From assembly GCF_019511345.1 (NCBI RefSeq), contig NZ_JAEUAK010000002.1:248001-312000 (forward strand): a stretch of 64,000 nt of DNA, in the 5' to 3' direction. The notes under the pieces are model-generated. The model saw nothing but the letters and a program-made list of their open reading frames with translations, made no database searches and was not told the DNA's origin. A program made the translations under genes and the position numbers. The stretch is from Rhizobium mesosinicum. GTDB lineage: Bacteria; Pseudomonadota; Alphaproteobacteria; Rhizobiales; Rhizobiaceae. Shown piece by piece: positions 35,671 through 44,731 of the stretch (within the stretch, counting starts at the first letter, position 1; every line of letters begins with the position of its first letter).

Positions 35671-38181
35671 TCAGCCCATCGCCTCGGCGATCAGGTCGTC
35701 GGCGGCTTCGGCAAGCAGTGCGTCATGAGCCTGACCCGGCACCGATTCTCTGCCGATTTCCAGCATGACCGGCACGGCAAGCGGCGAGATATGGTCCAGC
35801 GGCCGATGGGTGATATGGCCTCTGATTCGCTTCAGCATATCGCCAAGCCGGGAAATATCCAAAAGTCCCGATGCCGCGTCCTGTCGCGTCGCCTGCAGCA
35901 GGATGTGGTCGGGCTCGTGGGTTCTGAGCACATCGTAGATCAGGTCGGCCGAGACGGTGATCTGCCGGCCGGTCTTTTCCTTGCCCGGATGGCGCCGTTC
36001 GATCAAGCCTGCAATCACGGCGCAATTGCGGAAGGTGCGCTTCAAAAGGAAGGATTCGTTCAGCCAGGATTCCAGATCGTCTCCCAGCATGTCCTCATCG
36101 AAGAGATCGGAGAGGCTGAGGCGGCCATTGGCGATCATCAGGCCGAGATCCTCCAGCCCCCAGATGCCGAGAGAATAGTCCGTGGCGACGAAGCCGAGGG
36201 GTTTTGCCCCGGCCCTGTCCAGACGCCTGGTCAGCAGCATGCCGAGCGTCTGATGCGCCAGCCGTCCTTCGAAGGGATAGATGACCATGTAGCCGCGGCT
36301 GCCGCGGGGGAAGGTCTCGATCAGCAGCTCGTCGTGCTTCGGCAGCAGGGACTTTTCCTTCTGCAGCGAGAGCCAGTCGCGCACCTGATCCGGCAGTCGG
36401 TGCCAGCGGTCCGGATCATCCAGCATAGAGCGGACCTGATCGGCGAGATAGGTCGAGAGCGGAAACTTGCCGCCGTTATAGGACGGGATTTTCGGATCGA
36501 AGGAATAGGCCGGACTGACCAGCGCCTCGCTCTCCCTGATACCCTCAAAACGCAATACCTTGCCGGAGAAGATGAAGGTGTCGCCCGGTGCGAGCTGTTC
36601 AAGGAAATATTCCTCCACCTTGCCAAGCACAGCCCCGGGGCGGCCGAGCCTGCCGCCCTCGCCGCGTTTGGTCATGCGGATGTTCAGCATCGGATCTTCG
36701 ACGATGGTGCCGAGGTTCAGGCGATATTGCTGGGCGACCTGCGGATTGGAGACACGCCAGCGGCCCTCCTTGGTCTTGCGGATGCGGGCATAGCGCTCAT
36801 AGGTGCGAAGGGCATAACCGCCGGTCGCGACGAAATCGACGACGCGCTCGAACGTCTCCCATGAAAGATCGGCATAGGGCGAGGCGCTGGTGATCTCGTC
36901 ATAGAGCTCCAGCATATCGAAAGGTTCGGCGCAGGCCATGCCGAGCACGTGCTGGGCGAGCACATCAAGCCCGCCGCGGCCGACGGAAGGTGTATCCTGC
37001 GCGCCGATGTAATTCGCATCGAGTGCCGCCTGGCACTCCATCACCTCGAAACGGTTGGCGGGAACGAGGATCGCCTTCGACGGTTCGTCCATGCGGTGAT
37101 TGGCGCGGCCGATGCGCTGGGCAAGACGTGAAGCGCCTTTCGGCGCGCCGACATGGATGACGAGATCGACATCACCCCAGTCGATGCCGAGGTCGAGCGT
37201 CGAGGTGGCGACGACGGCCCGCAGCTTGTTGGCTGCCATGGCGGCTTCGACCTTGCGGCGCTGGGCAACATCCAGCGAACCGTGGTGGAGCGCGATCGGC
37301 AGGTTCTCCTCGTTGACGGTCCAGAGCTCCTGAAACAGCATTTCGGCCTGCGAGCGGGTATTGACGAAGAGCAGTGTGGTCTGATGGTCGATCAGCTGCC
37401 GATAGACGTCCGGAATGGCGTATTTGGCGGAATGGCCCGCCCAGGGAATATGCTCTTCGGTATCGAGGATGGAGATATCGGGCTTGGCGCCGCCGTCAAC
37501 GAGGACGAGGCTGGCGTGATTTTCCCTTCCCTGCACCTGCGCCACGAGCCATTTCTGCAGATCGAGGGGATCGGCGACGGTCGCCGAAAGGCCGATCGTC
37601 TTCAGATCGGGTGCAAGCCTGCGCAGCCGGCCAAGGCCGAGCGAGAGCATATGGCCGCGCTTTGAGGTAACGAGCGAGTGGAGTTCGTCGAAGATGACAT
37701 ATTTCAAATCCTTGAAGAAGCGCTCCGCCTCCCGGTTTGCCAGAAGCAGCGCCACCTGCTCCGGCGTCGTCAGGAGTATGTCAGGCGGGTTGAGCTTCTG
37801 GCGCTGGCGTTTGGCGTTTGGCGTATCGCCGGTGCGGTTCTCGATCGATATCGGCAAGCCCATCTCGGTAACGGGCTTCATGAGATTGCGCTCGATATCG
37901 ACGGCCAGCGCCTTCAGCGGCGAGACGTAAAGCGTGTGGATGCCGGTGAAGGCCGAGCCCGGCGGGGTCTTGCCGCGGCGCGTGAGGTCGGTCAGCGACG
38001 GCAGGAAGCCGGCTAGCGTCTTGCCGGCGCCGGTCGGAGCAATGAGCAGCGTGCTCTCACCCGCTTCGGCACGGGCCAGCAATTCGAGCTGGTGGGCGCG
38101 CGGGCGCCAGCCCTTTTCCGCGAACCAGCGAAGGAAGGGTGTGGGCAAGGCAAGGCTGGTCTCGGCATCGATCTGATCCAC
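35671..38181 (-). CDS. ligase-associated DEXH box helicase (Lhr-like)
   Basis: A roughly 836-residue SF2 helicase. Walker A is APTGAGKT near the N-terminus, motif II reads DELH, and SAT (motif III) and the C-terminal ARGIGRAxHR-like motif VI (LAQRIGRANHRM) follow. A C-terminal DEAD/H-associated region is present. It matches the TIGR04121-type helicase of the ligase-associated DNA-damage set, presumably working on damaged DNA together with PdeM. The start is uncertain: GTG 38181 (Met-Asp-Gln-Ile) is given; the open frame extends to TTG 38199 and neither has a clear ribosome binding site. Confidence 0.9.
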   Translation of the reverse strand: MDQIDAETSLALPTPFLRWFAEKGWRPRAHQLELLARAEAGESTLLIAPTGAGKTLAGFLPSLTDLTRRGKTPPGSAFTGIHTLYVSPLKALAVDIERNLMKPVTEMGLPISIENRTGDTPNAKRQRQKLNPPDILLTTPEQVALLLANREAERFFKDLKYVIFDELHSLVTSKRGHMLSLGLGRLRRLAPDLKTIGLSATVADPLDLQKWLVAQVQGRENHASLVLVDGGAKPDISILDTEEHIPWAGHSAKYAIPDVYRQLIDHQTTLLFVNTRSQAEMLFQELWTVNEENLPIALHHGSLDVAQRRKVEAAMAANKLRAVVATSTLDLGIDWGDVDLVIHVGAPKGASRLAQRIGRANHRMDEPSKAILVPANRFEVMECQAALDANYIGAQDTPSVGRGGLDVLAQHVLGMACAEPFDMLELYDEITSASPYADLSWETFERVVDFVATGGYALRTYERYARIRKTKEGRWRVSNPQVAQQYRLNLGTIVEDPMLNIRMTKRGEGGRLGRPGAVLGKVEEYFLEQLAPGDTFIFSGKVLRFEGIRESEALVSPAYSFDPKIPSYNGGKFPLSTYLADQVRSMLDDPDRWHRLPDQVRDWLSLQKEKSLLPKHDELLIETFPRGSRGYMVIYPFEGRLAHQTLGMLLTRRLDRAGAKPLGFVATDYSLGIWGLEDLGLMIANGRLSLSDLFDEDMLGDDLESWLNESFLLKRTFRNCAVIAGLIERRHPGKEKTGRQITVSADLIYDVLRTHEPDHILLQATRQDAASGLLDISRLGDMLKRIRGHITHRPLDHISPLAVPVMLEIGRESVPGQAHDALLAEAADDLIAEAMG

Positions 38182-38221
38182 GGGGCAAATGTAGTTCAAA
38201 CGCGGGCGAATAGAAGCGGTA

Positions 38222-38258
38222 TTGACTCCTTGGCATAATCATGGATAAATAATATCCA
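38222..38258 (+). promoter_or_regulatory. promoter with overlapping palindrome upstream of the Rrf2 gene
   Basis: TTGACT (38222-38227) and ATAAAT (38245-38250) are spaced by exactly 17 bases. The palindrome TGGATA (38242-38247), five bases, TATCCA (38253-38258) overlaps the -10 element. A repressor bound there would occlude RNA polymerase, so Rrf2 autoregulation is likely. AAAGGAG and the GTG start follow 20-30 bases later. Confidence 0.6.
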
Positions 38259-38277
38259 CGATTAAAGGAGATTGGCT

Positions 38278-38778
38278 GTGAAACTTGGTGACGGCGTCGA
38301 ACAGAGCATTCATTGCGTGGCGGTCCTATCAGGGCTTTCGGCGGGCGGCGTGCTATCGGCAGCAGCCCTCGCCGAATTTCACGGTGTCTCGACGAGCTAT
38401 CTCTTGAAGCATCTGCAGGCGCTTTCCGGAGCCGGAATTCTGGAGACAGTGCCGGGGCCGAAGGGCGGTTATCGGCTGGCGAAGAAGCCGGAGGATATTT
38501 CGCTGCTCGATATCGTGCTCGCGGTCGAGGGACCTACGCCTGCCTTCCGCTGTTCAGAAATCCGCCAGCGAGGGCCGAACCCATTGCCGCAGCGCTATTT
38601 CACCAAGCCCTGCCAGATCGCGGCGGCGATGCTCAGAGCCGAACGCGCCTATCGCGCCGAACTCGCAAGCACCAGCATCGCCGATATCCTGGCTGAACTT
38701 TCCGCAGACGATGACGGTGGGATCGCCGCCAGAGGCTGCGCCTTCATGGAAATGCATGAAAGAAAAGCGGCTCGCTGA
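38278..38778 (+). CDS. Rrf2 family transcriptional regulator
   Basis: A 166-residue winged-helix regulator. The GTG at 38278 has AAGGAG at a normal distance, whereas the TTG at 38272 would be too close. The Rrf2 pattern is clear: VSTSYLLKHLQALSGAGILE and GPKGGYRLAK (wing). Three Cys follow at the C-terminal half (FRCSEIR, KPCQIA, RGCAF); in other Rrf2 proteins such Cys bind an iron-sulfur cluster or sense redox state. It precedes a putative AhpD-like peroxidase gene on the same strand, suggesting control of an oxidative stress function. Confidence 0.88.
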   Translation: MKLGDGVEQSIHCVAVLSGLSAGGVLSAAALAEFHGVSTSYLLKHLQALSGAGILETVPGPKGGYRLAKKPEDISLLDIVLAVEGPTPAFRCSEIRQRGPNPLPQRYFTKPCQIAAAMLRAERAYRAELASTSIADILAELSADDDGGIAARGCAFMEMHERKAAR

Positions 38779-38824
38779 GCCTCGATAAAACCAACCCCAA
38801 TTCCAAACACAAGGAGAAAATACC

Positions 38825-39286
38825 ATGCAAGCACGTTTCAACTTCGGCAAAGCCGCTCCGGATGCCTATAAGGCCGTCGCCGCGCTGGAGCAGTATGTTC
38901 AGGAATCCGGACTGGATAAGCGTTTCATTCACCTGATCAAGCTTCGCGCTTCGCAGATCAACGGCTGCGCCTATTGTGTCGACATGCATTCGAAGGAGGC
39001 GCGCCATCACGGGCTTTCCGAACAGTGGATCAACCTGATGTGCGTCTGGCGGGAATCGCCGGTTTACGACGCCCGTGAACGCGCCTTGCTCGGCTGGGTC
39101 GATGCGGTGACGAAGATTGCACAAACCGGTGCACCGGATGCCGATTACGAGGCCCTGAAGGCGCATTTTTCCGAAGAGGAAATGACCAAGATCACGGTTG
39201 CGATCGGCACGATTAATATCTGGAACCGGCTTGCCGTCGGCTTCCGCAGCCAGCATCCGATCGATGCGCCGCAGAAGGCGGCCTGA
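38825..39286 (+). CDS. AhpD-like carboxymuconolactone decarboxylase family protein
   Basis: A 153-residue all-helical protein of the AhpD/CMD family. The CxxC motif is GCAYCVDMH (Cys48, Cys51, with His55), which in AhpD-type alkylhydroperoxidases forms the redox centre. The HLIKLRASQINGC stretch is typical. AAGGAG lies upstream. Its position directly behind an Rrf2 gene suggests that it detoxifies peroxides under control of that regulator. Confidence 0.87.
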   Translation: MQARFNFGKAAPDAYKAVAALEQYVQESGLDKRFIHLIKLRASQINGCAYCVDMHSKEARHHGLSEQWINLMCVWRESPVYDARERALLGWVDAVTKIAQTGAPDADYEALKAHFSEEEMTKITVAIGTINIWNRLAVGFRSQHPIDAPQKAA

Positions 39287-39355
39287 TCGATTCCGTCGAC
39301 AGGGAATTCATCCCCGGTGGCCGGCCCGAAGTTCTCGGGTCGGTTGACCTTATGG

Positions 39356-39523
39356 TCACCCGTGGTCCGTCACGGCCCCGATAGCAACGGCTCCAGGCCG
39401 CTTGGCCGACAGGTCCGTACTGTTGAATATGTCGCGAACGACCTTGGCGATTTCCTCTGCAGAAGAACCCTTGGCGTATTCTTCCTGCATGCGGCGTCTG
39501 ACAAGCTTTTCCAAATCTGACAT
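39356..39523 (-). CDS. small conserved-looking protein (55 aa)
   Basis: An ATG at 39523 with GAGGT about six bases upstream opens a 55-residue frame, MSDLEKLVRRRMQEEYAKGS followed by SAEEIAKVVRDIFN and an uncharged end. The first 35 residues form an amphipathic, charged helix. It is too short for a typical ORF cutoff, but its codon pattern and ribosome binding site look real. Convergent to the AhpD-like gene and upstream of the YitT gene's end. No family recognised. Confidence 0.5.
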   Translation of the reverse strand: MSDLEKLVRRRMQEEYAKGSSAEEIAKVVRDIFNSTDLSAKRPGAVAIGAVTDHG

Positions 39524-39620
39524 AGCTTACCTCATCATATCCGGCGCAAGGAAAGTGTCGCGCCAGGGTCGATCACAGGCAAGTTACGTTTTGTTTAGAA
39601 CGGCTTACGGTTTTGTAAGG

Positions 39621-40256
39621 TTACAAAGCGATGTAGCGGTCGGCGCGGTGGTTGATGGCGACGAAGAGATTGAGAACGACCGCACCGAGCACGGAATAGA
39701 AGACGACCGGCGGCGTGGTGACGAAGAAGGCGGCAGCCAGCACGCACATGTCGATGGCGAGCTGCACAAGTCCGGCGCGGATGCCGAAACGCTCCTGCAT
39801 ATAAACGCCGAGAATGCCGACACCGCCGAGGCTGGCGCGATGACGATAGAGCGCCAGAAGGCCGAAGCCGAGCAGCAGGCCGCCAAGAAGCGCCGCCCAG
39901 GCCGGATGGATGGCGGCGATTTCCATGACCTTCGGCTGCAGGCTGGTCAGCGCCGAGGTGAGGCCGATGGCGATGAAGGTCTTGATCGTGAAGGCCATGC
40001 CGAGGCGCTTCCACGAAAGATAGAAGAATGGCAGGTTCAGCAGGAAGAAGGCGAGGCCGAAATTCACGCCGACTGCGTAATGCAACAGAAAGGCAATGCC
40101 GGCGGTGCTGCCGGTGAGGAGGCCGGCGCTGGCGAGAACGTAAAGACCGAGAGCGGAAACGAGGCTGCCGGAGAATATGCCCTGCACATCCTCGATCGGC
40201 GTGTGACGGGTCGCAGTGGTATTCCAGAAACCGAGGGCACTGATGAGCTGGCTCAT
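39621..40256 (-). CDS. YitT family membrane protein
   Basis: A 211-residue inner-membrane protein of the YitT (DUF161) family, with about five or six hydrophobic helices. The start MSQLISALGFW at 40256 has GGAGA upstream; 30 extra residues in the longer frame are not supported. Helical segments include SALGLYVLASAGLLTGSTAG, VGVNFGLAFFLLNLPFFYL and the RASLGGVGILGVYMQERF motif. No transport or enzyme function is known for most members. Confidence 0.85.
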   Translation of the reverse strand: MSQLISALGFWNTTATRHTPIEDVQGIFSGSLVSALGLYVLASAGLLTGSTAGIAFLLHYAVGVNFGLAFFLLNLPFFYLSWKRLGMAFTIKTFIAIGLTSALTSLQPKVMEIAAIHPAWAALLGGLLLGFGLLALYRHRASLGGVGILGVYMQERFGIRAGLVQLAIDMCVLAAAFFVTTPPVVFYSVLGAVVLNLFVAINHRADRYIAL

Positions 40257-40449
40257 GTCGCGATCTCCGATGGCGGCTGCTCCGGTCAGACCGGAGGTAG
40301 AGGGGATGTAAGGGTGAATGCGGCGCGTGCTGCGCTTGGAGCGCATCGCTTTCTCGCGGAATGGCCGAATTATCAGGCCTTACAAGGCCGCACGCAAGCG
40401 AAATATGTAAGTAATGCTGACCTATTTTAAAATCGCAAGAAACATGCGT

Positions 40450-41382
40450 TCAGATGGTCTTGCACGTAAGGAACAGAATACCGGAAACCGGTTTGCCGCC
40501 ATCTTTGCGAATGGTCGTTTTGACGATATCACGGATTTCGAGACCGTGCGCTGCCGCGAGCCCTTTCACATAGATTTCAGAATGGGCATAGCGCAGCGAC
40601 GGGGCCAGGTAGAAACCCTCTCCATCGCCGGCATCTTCGACTGAAAAGACGAAATCGGCGCCTGGTGCGGCAAGCGTCTCGACGATCGCGAAGACACTTT
40701 CCAGATTGCCGAGATACATCAGCACATCGGCGGCGGTGACGAGATCGGCGCGGTGCCGTGGACCATCTGTAAAGAGGCCGGAGGTGTTGGCCGGCAGCGA
40801 CAGATCTGCCTGGGCGAGATGGTCATAGACACGCTTTTCCGCAGCCTTCGCCAGCATGTTCTGCGAGAGGTCGAAGCCTTCGAGCTCTGTGACATGAGCG
40901 CGGATTTGCGGACCGAGCAGGCCCGTACCGCAGCCGAGATCGACGGCACGCTGATAGTGTCGGCCGGTAGACGCAACGAGCGCGGCGATCTTCTGCGGGA
41001 CGGAATAATCCAGCTTCTCCACGAGCGAGGTCTCGAAGCGATCGGCATAATCATCGAAGAGACGCTCGACATAGTGGCTCGACGGCTGCGCCGGCATTTC
41101 GGCATCGCCGAGCAAGGCAAGTTTCAGGCCGGCGCCGAAGATATCGTCGGGGTCAAGCTCCAACGTGCGGCGATAGGCTTCGACGGCCGTATCGGCCCTG
41201 CCCGCTTTTTCGCGGTATGTGGCGAGGCGATACCAGCCTGCTGCCCAGGCCGGTGCCAATTCCAGCGCCTGCTCCATCAGTTCGGCTGCCGCTTCCGCTT
41301 CGCCGCCCTCGTCGAGCATCTTCGCATAGTCGGCACGGCGGTCGGCAATGACATCACCCGAGGAAAGCTGGCTTGGCTGCAT
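40450..41382 (-). CDS. TPR-containing class I SAM-dependent methyltransferase
   Basis: A 310-residue protein with N-terminal tetratricopeptide-like helices (residues about 15-90, MLDEGGEAEAAAELMEQALEL...WYRLATYREKAGR) and a class I methyltransferase domain: the SAM-binding motif is VDLGCGTGLLGPQI (about 143-156), and FDLSQNMLAKAAEKRVYD follows. AAAGGG lies before the ATG at 41382; the longer frame to 41433 lacks a motif. The target (protein or small molecule) is unknown. The TPR part suggests binding of a protein. Confidence 0.87.
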   Translation of the reverse strand: MQPSQLSSGDVIADRRADYAKMLDEGGEAEAAAELMEQALELAPAWAAGWYRLATYREKAGRADTAVEAYRRTLELDPDDIFGAGLKLALLGDAEMPAQPSSHYVERLFDDYADRFETSLVEKLDYSVPQKIAALVASTGRHYQRAVDLGCGTGLLGPQIRAHVTELEGFDLSQNMLAKAAEKRVYDHLAQADLSLPANTSGLFTDGPRHRADLVTAADVLMYLGNLESVFAIVETLAAPGADFVFSVEDAGDGEGFYLAPSLRYAHSEIYVKGLAAAHGLEIRDIVKTTIRKDGGKPVSGILFLTCKTI

Positions 41383-41522
41383 GGTCGGACCCTTTGGCTG
41401 GCGGCATTTGGCTTCGGCCACAAAAAAACTCAAGTCCTATTTCAGAGGCGGTGCTGTCTTGTCGGAAAAGGCTTGCGGGCGAATCGCCGCGACCGTATCT
41501 CAAGGCAAACAGGAGATGGCGC

Positions 41523-41789
41523 ATGTCCGATCAGGTGAACAGGTTCCTCGGCGATTCCATTGGCCGCACGATCATCAAGCTTTTGGTGGTGTCGCTGATC
41601 GTCGGCTTCGTCATGGCCATCTTCGGCCTTACGCCCTGGGAGCTCATCTACAATTTCCGCGATTTCGTCATCCATCTATGGCGGCAGGGCTTCTCTGCGC
41701 TCGGCCGCGTCGGCGACTATCTGATCCTCGGCGCCACCATCGTCATCCCGATCTTCATCATCATCCGTCTTTTCAGCTATCGCAAATAA
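41523..41789 (+). CDS. DUF6460 small membrane protein
   Basis: An 88-residue membrane protein with two helices (about residues 18-38 and 63-83) separated by IYNFRDFVIHLWRQGF. It resembles the DUF6460 family of alphaproteobacteria, of unknown function. AGGAG lies before the ATG at 41523. The next gene starts two bases after this one, so they are likely to be cotranscribed. Confidence 0.8.
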   Translation: MSDQVNRFLGDSIGRTIIKLLVVSLIVGFVMAIFGLTPWELIYNFRDFVIHLWRQGFSALGRVGDYLILGATIVIPIFIIIRLFSYRK

Positions 41790-41790
41790 C

Positions 41791-42288
41791 ATGAGCTCAA
41801 TCATCCTTTCTCGCCGCGGCCTGCTGCAACTTTCGGGCCTCGCATTCGTGGCCGGCATTGCCGGCTGCACCACGACTCCGAAGCTTGCGACCACGCCTTC
41901 CAATGCCGCAGACGAGACCGCCTCGGCACTGCCGCTCGTCAACCAGCTTCGCGCCAAGAACGGCCTGCCGCCGCTCAGCGTCGATCCGCATGCAAGTGCC
42001 GCCGCCATCTTCCAGGCCAAGCGCATGGCAAGTGCGGGCAGGATGAAGCATGTGATGGGCATGACGGACAGTTTCGGCGCCCGCGTGAAGGCGAGCGGTG
42101 TTGCCCTGCCGGCTGCCGAAAATATCGCTTCCGGTCAGCAGAGCGTCGATGCGGTCGTCACCGCCTGGATCAATTCCCCCCATCATCTGGAAAATATGCT
42201 CGGGCGCTATAGCGGTCTTGGCGTTGCCGTTGCACATAATACGTCTTCCAAGAACCTGCCCTATTGGGCCATGGTACTTTCCAGCTGA
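41791..42288 (+). CDS. CAP-domain (SCP/PR1-like) lipoprotein
   Basis: A 165-residue lipoprotein with an apparent twin-arginine signal (SRRGLLQLSG, residues 7-16) and a lipobox (GIAGC, Cys26). The CAP domain begins near residue 45: NQLRAKNGLPPLSVDPHASAAA, KHVMGM, PAAENIASG and HLENMLGRYSGLGVAVAH. Bacterial CAP proteins are extracytoplasmic and their activity is mostly unknown. It begins two bases after the DUF6460 gene. Confidence 0.88.
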   Translation: MSSIILSRRGLLQLSGLAFVAGIAGCTTTPKLATTPSNAADETASALPLVNQLRAKNGLPPLSVDPHASAAAIFQAKRMASAGRMKHVMGMTDSFGARVKASGVALPAAENIASGQQSVDAVVTAWINSPHHLENMLGRYSGLGVAVAHNTSSKNLPYWAMVLSS

Positions 42289-42320
42289 GGCGATTCCGCC
42301 TCGATCCTCACGAGGCGGAT

Positions 42321-43667
42321 ATGGATACCGGCGGCAACAGAAATACATTGGCCTTCGACGTGACGCACCGGATGGTGCTGTCGATCGCCATTCCGATGAC
42401 GCTGGGCTTCATGACCACGCCGCTGCTCGGCATCACCAACACCGCCGTCGTCGGCCATATGGGCGATCCGGAAGCGCTGGCGGGGCTTGCCATCGGCGCC
42501 ATGCTGTTCGATCTCATCATGGGTAGCTTCAATTTCCTGCGCGCCTCGACCACCGGCCTGACGGCGCAGGCGCTCGGGCGGCGTGACGCGCATGAGCAGC
42601 AGGCCGTCTTCTGGCGGGCGATGGTCTCCGCGCTCGGCTCCGGTCTGGCCCTTCTGCTGCTGTCACCGCTGCTGATCCTTGTCGGTCTGAAGCTGATGGG
42701 CGCGGAAGGACGGATTGCCGAAGCGACCACTACCTATTTCTCGATCCGCATCCTCGCGGCGCCGGCAGCGCTTGCCAATTACGCGCTGCTCGGTTTCGTG
42801 CTCGGGCGCGGACAAGGGCGGACAGGGCTGTTGCTGCAGGCGCTGATCAACGGCATCAACATCCTGCTTTCCATCTATCTCGGCCTGTCCCTCGACTGGG
42901 GCGTTTCGGGTGTCGCCTGGGGCACGATGGCGGGCGAAACGGCGGGCGCGCTTGCCGGTCTCTTCATCGTGATGCGCGGCTTCGACAGCGCATACCGGCC
43001 AAGCCGGACGGAGATCTTTTCGCGCAGCAAACTCGCCGAACTTTTCGCACTGAACCGCGACATCCTGATCCGCACCTTCGTGCTGATCGGCTCCTTCGCG
43101 ATCATGACCCGCATCGGCACCAGCTTCGGCGCCATTACCCTTGCGGCCAACGCGGTGCTGATGAACTTCTTCCTGCTGTCGGGCTATTATCTCGACGGGC
43201 TTGCCAATGCCGCCGAACAGATCACCGGGCGGGCGATCGGCGCGCGATACCGGCCGGCCTTCGACCGCGGTTTGAGGCTCACGGCCCTCTGGTCCTTCGG
43301 CCTGGCGGCGATCATTTCCGCCTTCTTCTATTTCGCCGGACCCACTCTGATCTCCGGCCTGACCAGTTCGCCGGAGGTCCAGGCAGCGGCCGAGACCTAT
43401 CTGCCCTGGGCCGCGATAACGGGGCTGACGGGCGCGCTCGCCTTCCTGATGGACGGTGTCTTCATCGGCGCGACGTGGTCTGTCGACATGCGTAACCGCA
43501 TGCTCATGTCCTTTGCTGGATATCTCGCCATGCTTGCCGTCTTCGTGCCGCTGTTCGGCAATCACGGCCTTTGGCTGGCGATGAATGCCTTCCTGCTGTT
43601 TCGCGGTTTCTTCCTGGTGGTGCTGATCAAGCCGCGCGCGGCTCAGACCTTCCGGGCCGCCCAGTAA
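42321..43667 (+). CDS. MATE family efflux transporter (DinF-like)
   Basis: A 448-residue inner-membrane protein with about 12 helices. The start MDTGG at 42321 has GAGGCGG upstream. The MATE signature is visible in the two homologous halves: PMTLGFMTTPLLGITNTAVVG (helix 1) and AGLAIGAMLFDLIMGSFNFLRASTTGLTAQALGR (helix 2), then HGLWLAMNAFLLFRG near the end. It belongs to the DinF-like subgroup that exports drugs with Na+ or H+. Its end overlaps pyrD by 25 bases, convergent. Confidence 0.9.
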   Translation: MDTGGNRNTLAFDVTHRMVLSIAIPMTLGFMTTPLLGITNTAVVGHMGDPEALAGLAIGAMLFDLIMGSFNFLRASTTGLTAQALGRRDAHEQQAVFWRAMVSALGSGLALLLLSPLLILVGLKLMGAEGRIAEATTTYFSIRILAAPAALANYALLGFVLGRGQGRTGLLLQALINGINILLSIYLGLSLDWGVSGVAWGTMAGETAGALAGLFIVMRGFDSAYRPSRTEIFSRSKLAELFALNRDILIRTFVLIGSFAIMTRIGTSFGAITLAANAVLMNFFLLSGYYLDGLANAAEQITGRAIGARYRPAFDRGLRLTALWSFGLAAIISAFFYFAGPTLISGLTSSPEVQAAAETYLPWAAITGLTGALAFLMDGVFIGATWSVDMRNRMLMSFAGYLAMLAVFVPLFGNHGLWLAMNAFLLFRGFFLVVLIKPRAAQTFRAAQ

Positions 43668-44731
43668 TCGGCACGGCTGTCCCTGATATCCCGTATCGAG
43701 GCAACCTTCTCTCGATCGATGAGCTTCGACAGGCCGCGCACGATCATGCCGGGAAGGCCGGGGCCTTCATAGACCATGCAGGAATAGAGCTGCACGAGAT
43801 CGGCCCCTGCCCTGACCTTTTCCAGCGCCGTTTCAGCCGAGGAGACGCCTCCGACCCCGATGATCGGCAGGGCTGAACCGACACGCTTGCGCATCTTAGC
43901 AAGAACGACCGTCGACTTCTCAAACAGCGGCGCGCCGGAGAGACCGCCAGCCTCCTTCGCCTGGAGCTGATCTTTCAAGCCGTCGCGTGAAAGCGTCGTA
44001 TTGGAAACGATGAGCCCATCCAGCTCACGCGACAGCGCCTCCGCGGCAATGTCATCCATGCCCTCTTCGGTAAGATCAGGGGCGATCTTCAGGAAGATCG
44101 GGATTTTTCGGCCGGCTTTTTCAGCTTCCTCGTCGCGTGCGGTCAGCACGGCCGACAGCAGGGCCGCGAGGCTTTCGCGCGCCTGCAGGTCGCGCAGGCC
44201 TGGCGTATTGGGCGAGGAAATATTGGCGGTGAAATAGCGGGCGACGGAATAGAAGCGGCGGATACCGGCGACGTAATCGGCAATGCGGTCTTCGCTGTCC
44301 TTGTTGGCGCCGATATTGACGCCGACGATGCCGGCGCGGCCGATCTGCGTAAGACGGCGGAAGGCTGCTTCATGGCCTTCATTGTTGAAGCCGAGGCGGT
44401 TGATGACACCTTCATCCTCGACAAGGCGGAAGATGCGCGGGCGCGGATTGCCGGATTGCGGCTTCGGCGTGACGGTGCCGATCTCGGTGAAACCGAAGCC
44501 GAGCTTCAGCAGCGCTTCCGGCACTTCGGCGTTCTTATCATAGCCCGCAGCCATGCCGAGCGGGTTGGGAAAGTCGATGTTGGCAACGGTCTGGCGCAGG
44601 CGCGGATCCGGCGCGATGCGGCAGGCAGGCACGACGCCTGACTTCAGCGCCGCGACCGACATGCCATGCGCGGTTTCGGGATCAAAGAGAAAGAGGCCAC
44701 GGCGGGCGATGCGCTTGAAAGGATCGATCAC
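43643..44731 (-). CDS. pyrD: dihydroorotate dehydrogenase (quinone), class 2
   Basis: A 362-residue FMN enzyme of pyrimidine synthesis, oxidising dihydroorotate to orotate with a quinone. Class 2 features are the N-terminal membrane-associated helical region (FKRIARRGLFLFDPETAH), the catalytic Ser in TANISSPNTPGLRDLQ, NTTLSRDG, and the FMN phosphate-binding GVGGVSSAETALEKVRAGA and LVQLYSCMVYEGP. The ATG overlaps the stop of the upstream DUF952 gene by four bases (44728-44731). Confidence 0.96.
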   Translation of the reverse strand: MIDPFKRIARRGLFLFDPETAHGMSVAALKSGVVPACRIAPDPRLRQTVANIDFPNPLGMAAGYDKNAEVPEALLKLGFGFTEIGTVTPKPQSGNPRPRIFRLVEDEGVINRLGFNNEGHEAAFRRLTQIGRAGIVGVNIGANKDSEDRIADYVAGIRRFYSVARYFTANISSPNTPGLRDLQARESLAALLSAVLTARDEEAEKAGRKIPIFLKIAPDLTEEGMDDIAAEALSRELDGLIVSNTTLSRDGLKDQLQAKEAGGLSGAPLFEKSTVVLAKMRKRVGSALPIIGVGGVSSAETALEKVRAGADLVQLYSCMVYEGPGLPGMIVRGLSKLIDREKVASIRDIRDSRADYWAARKV

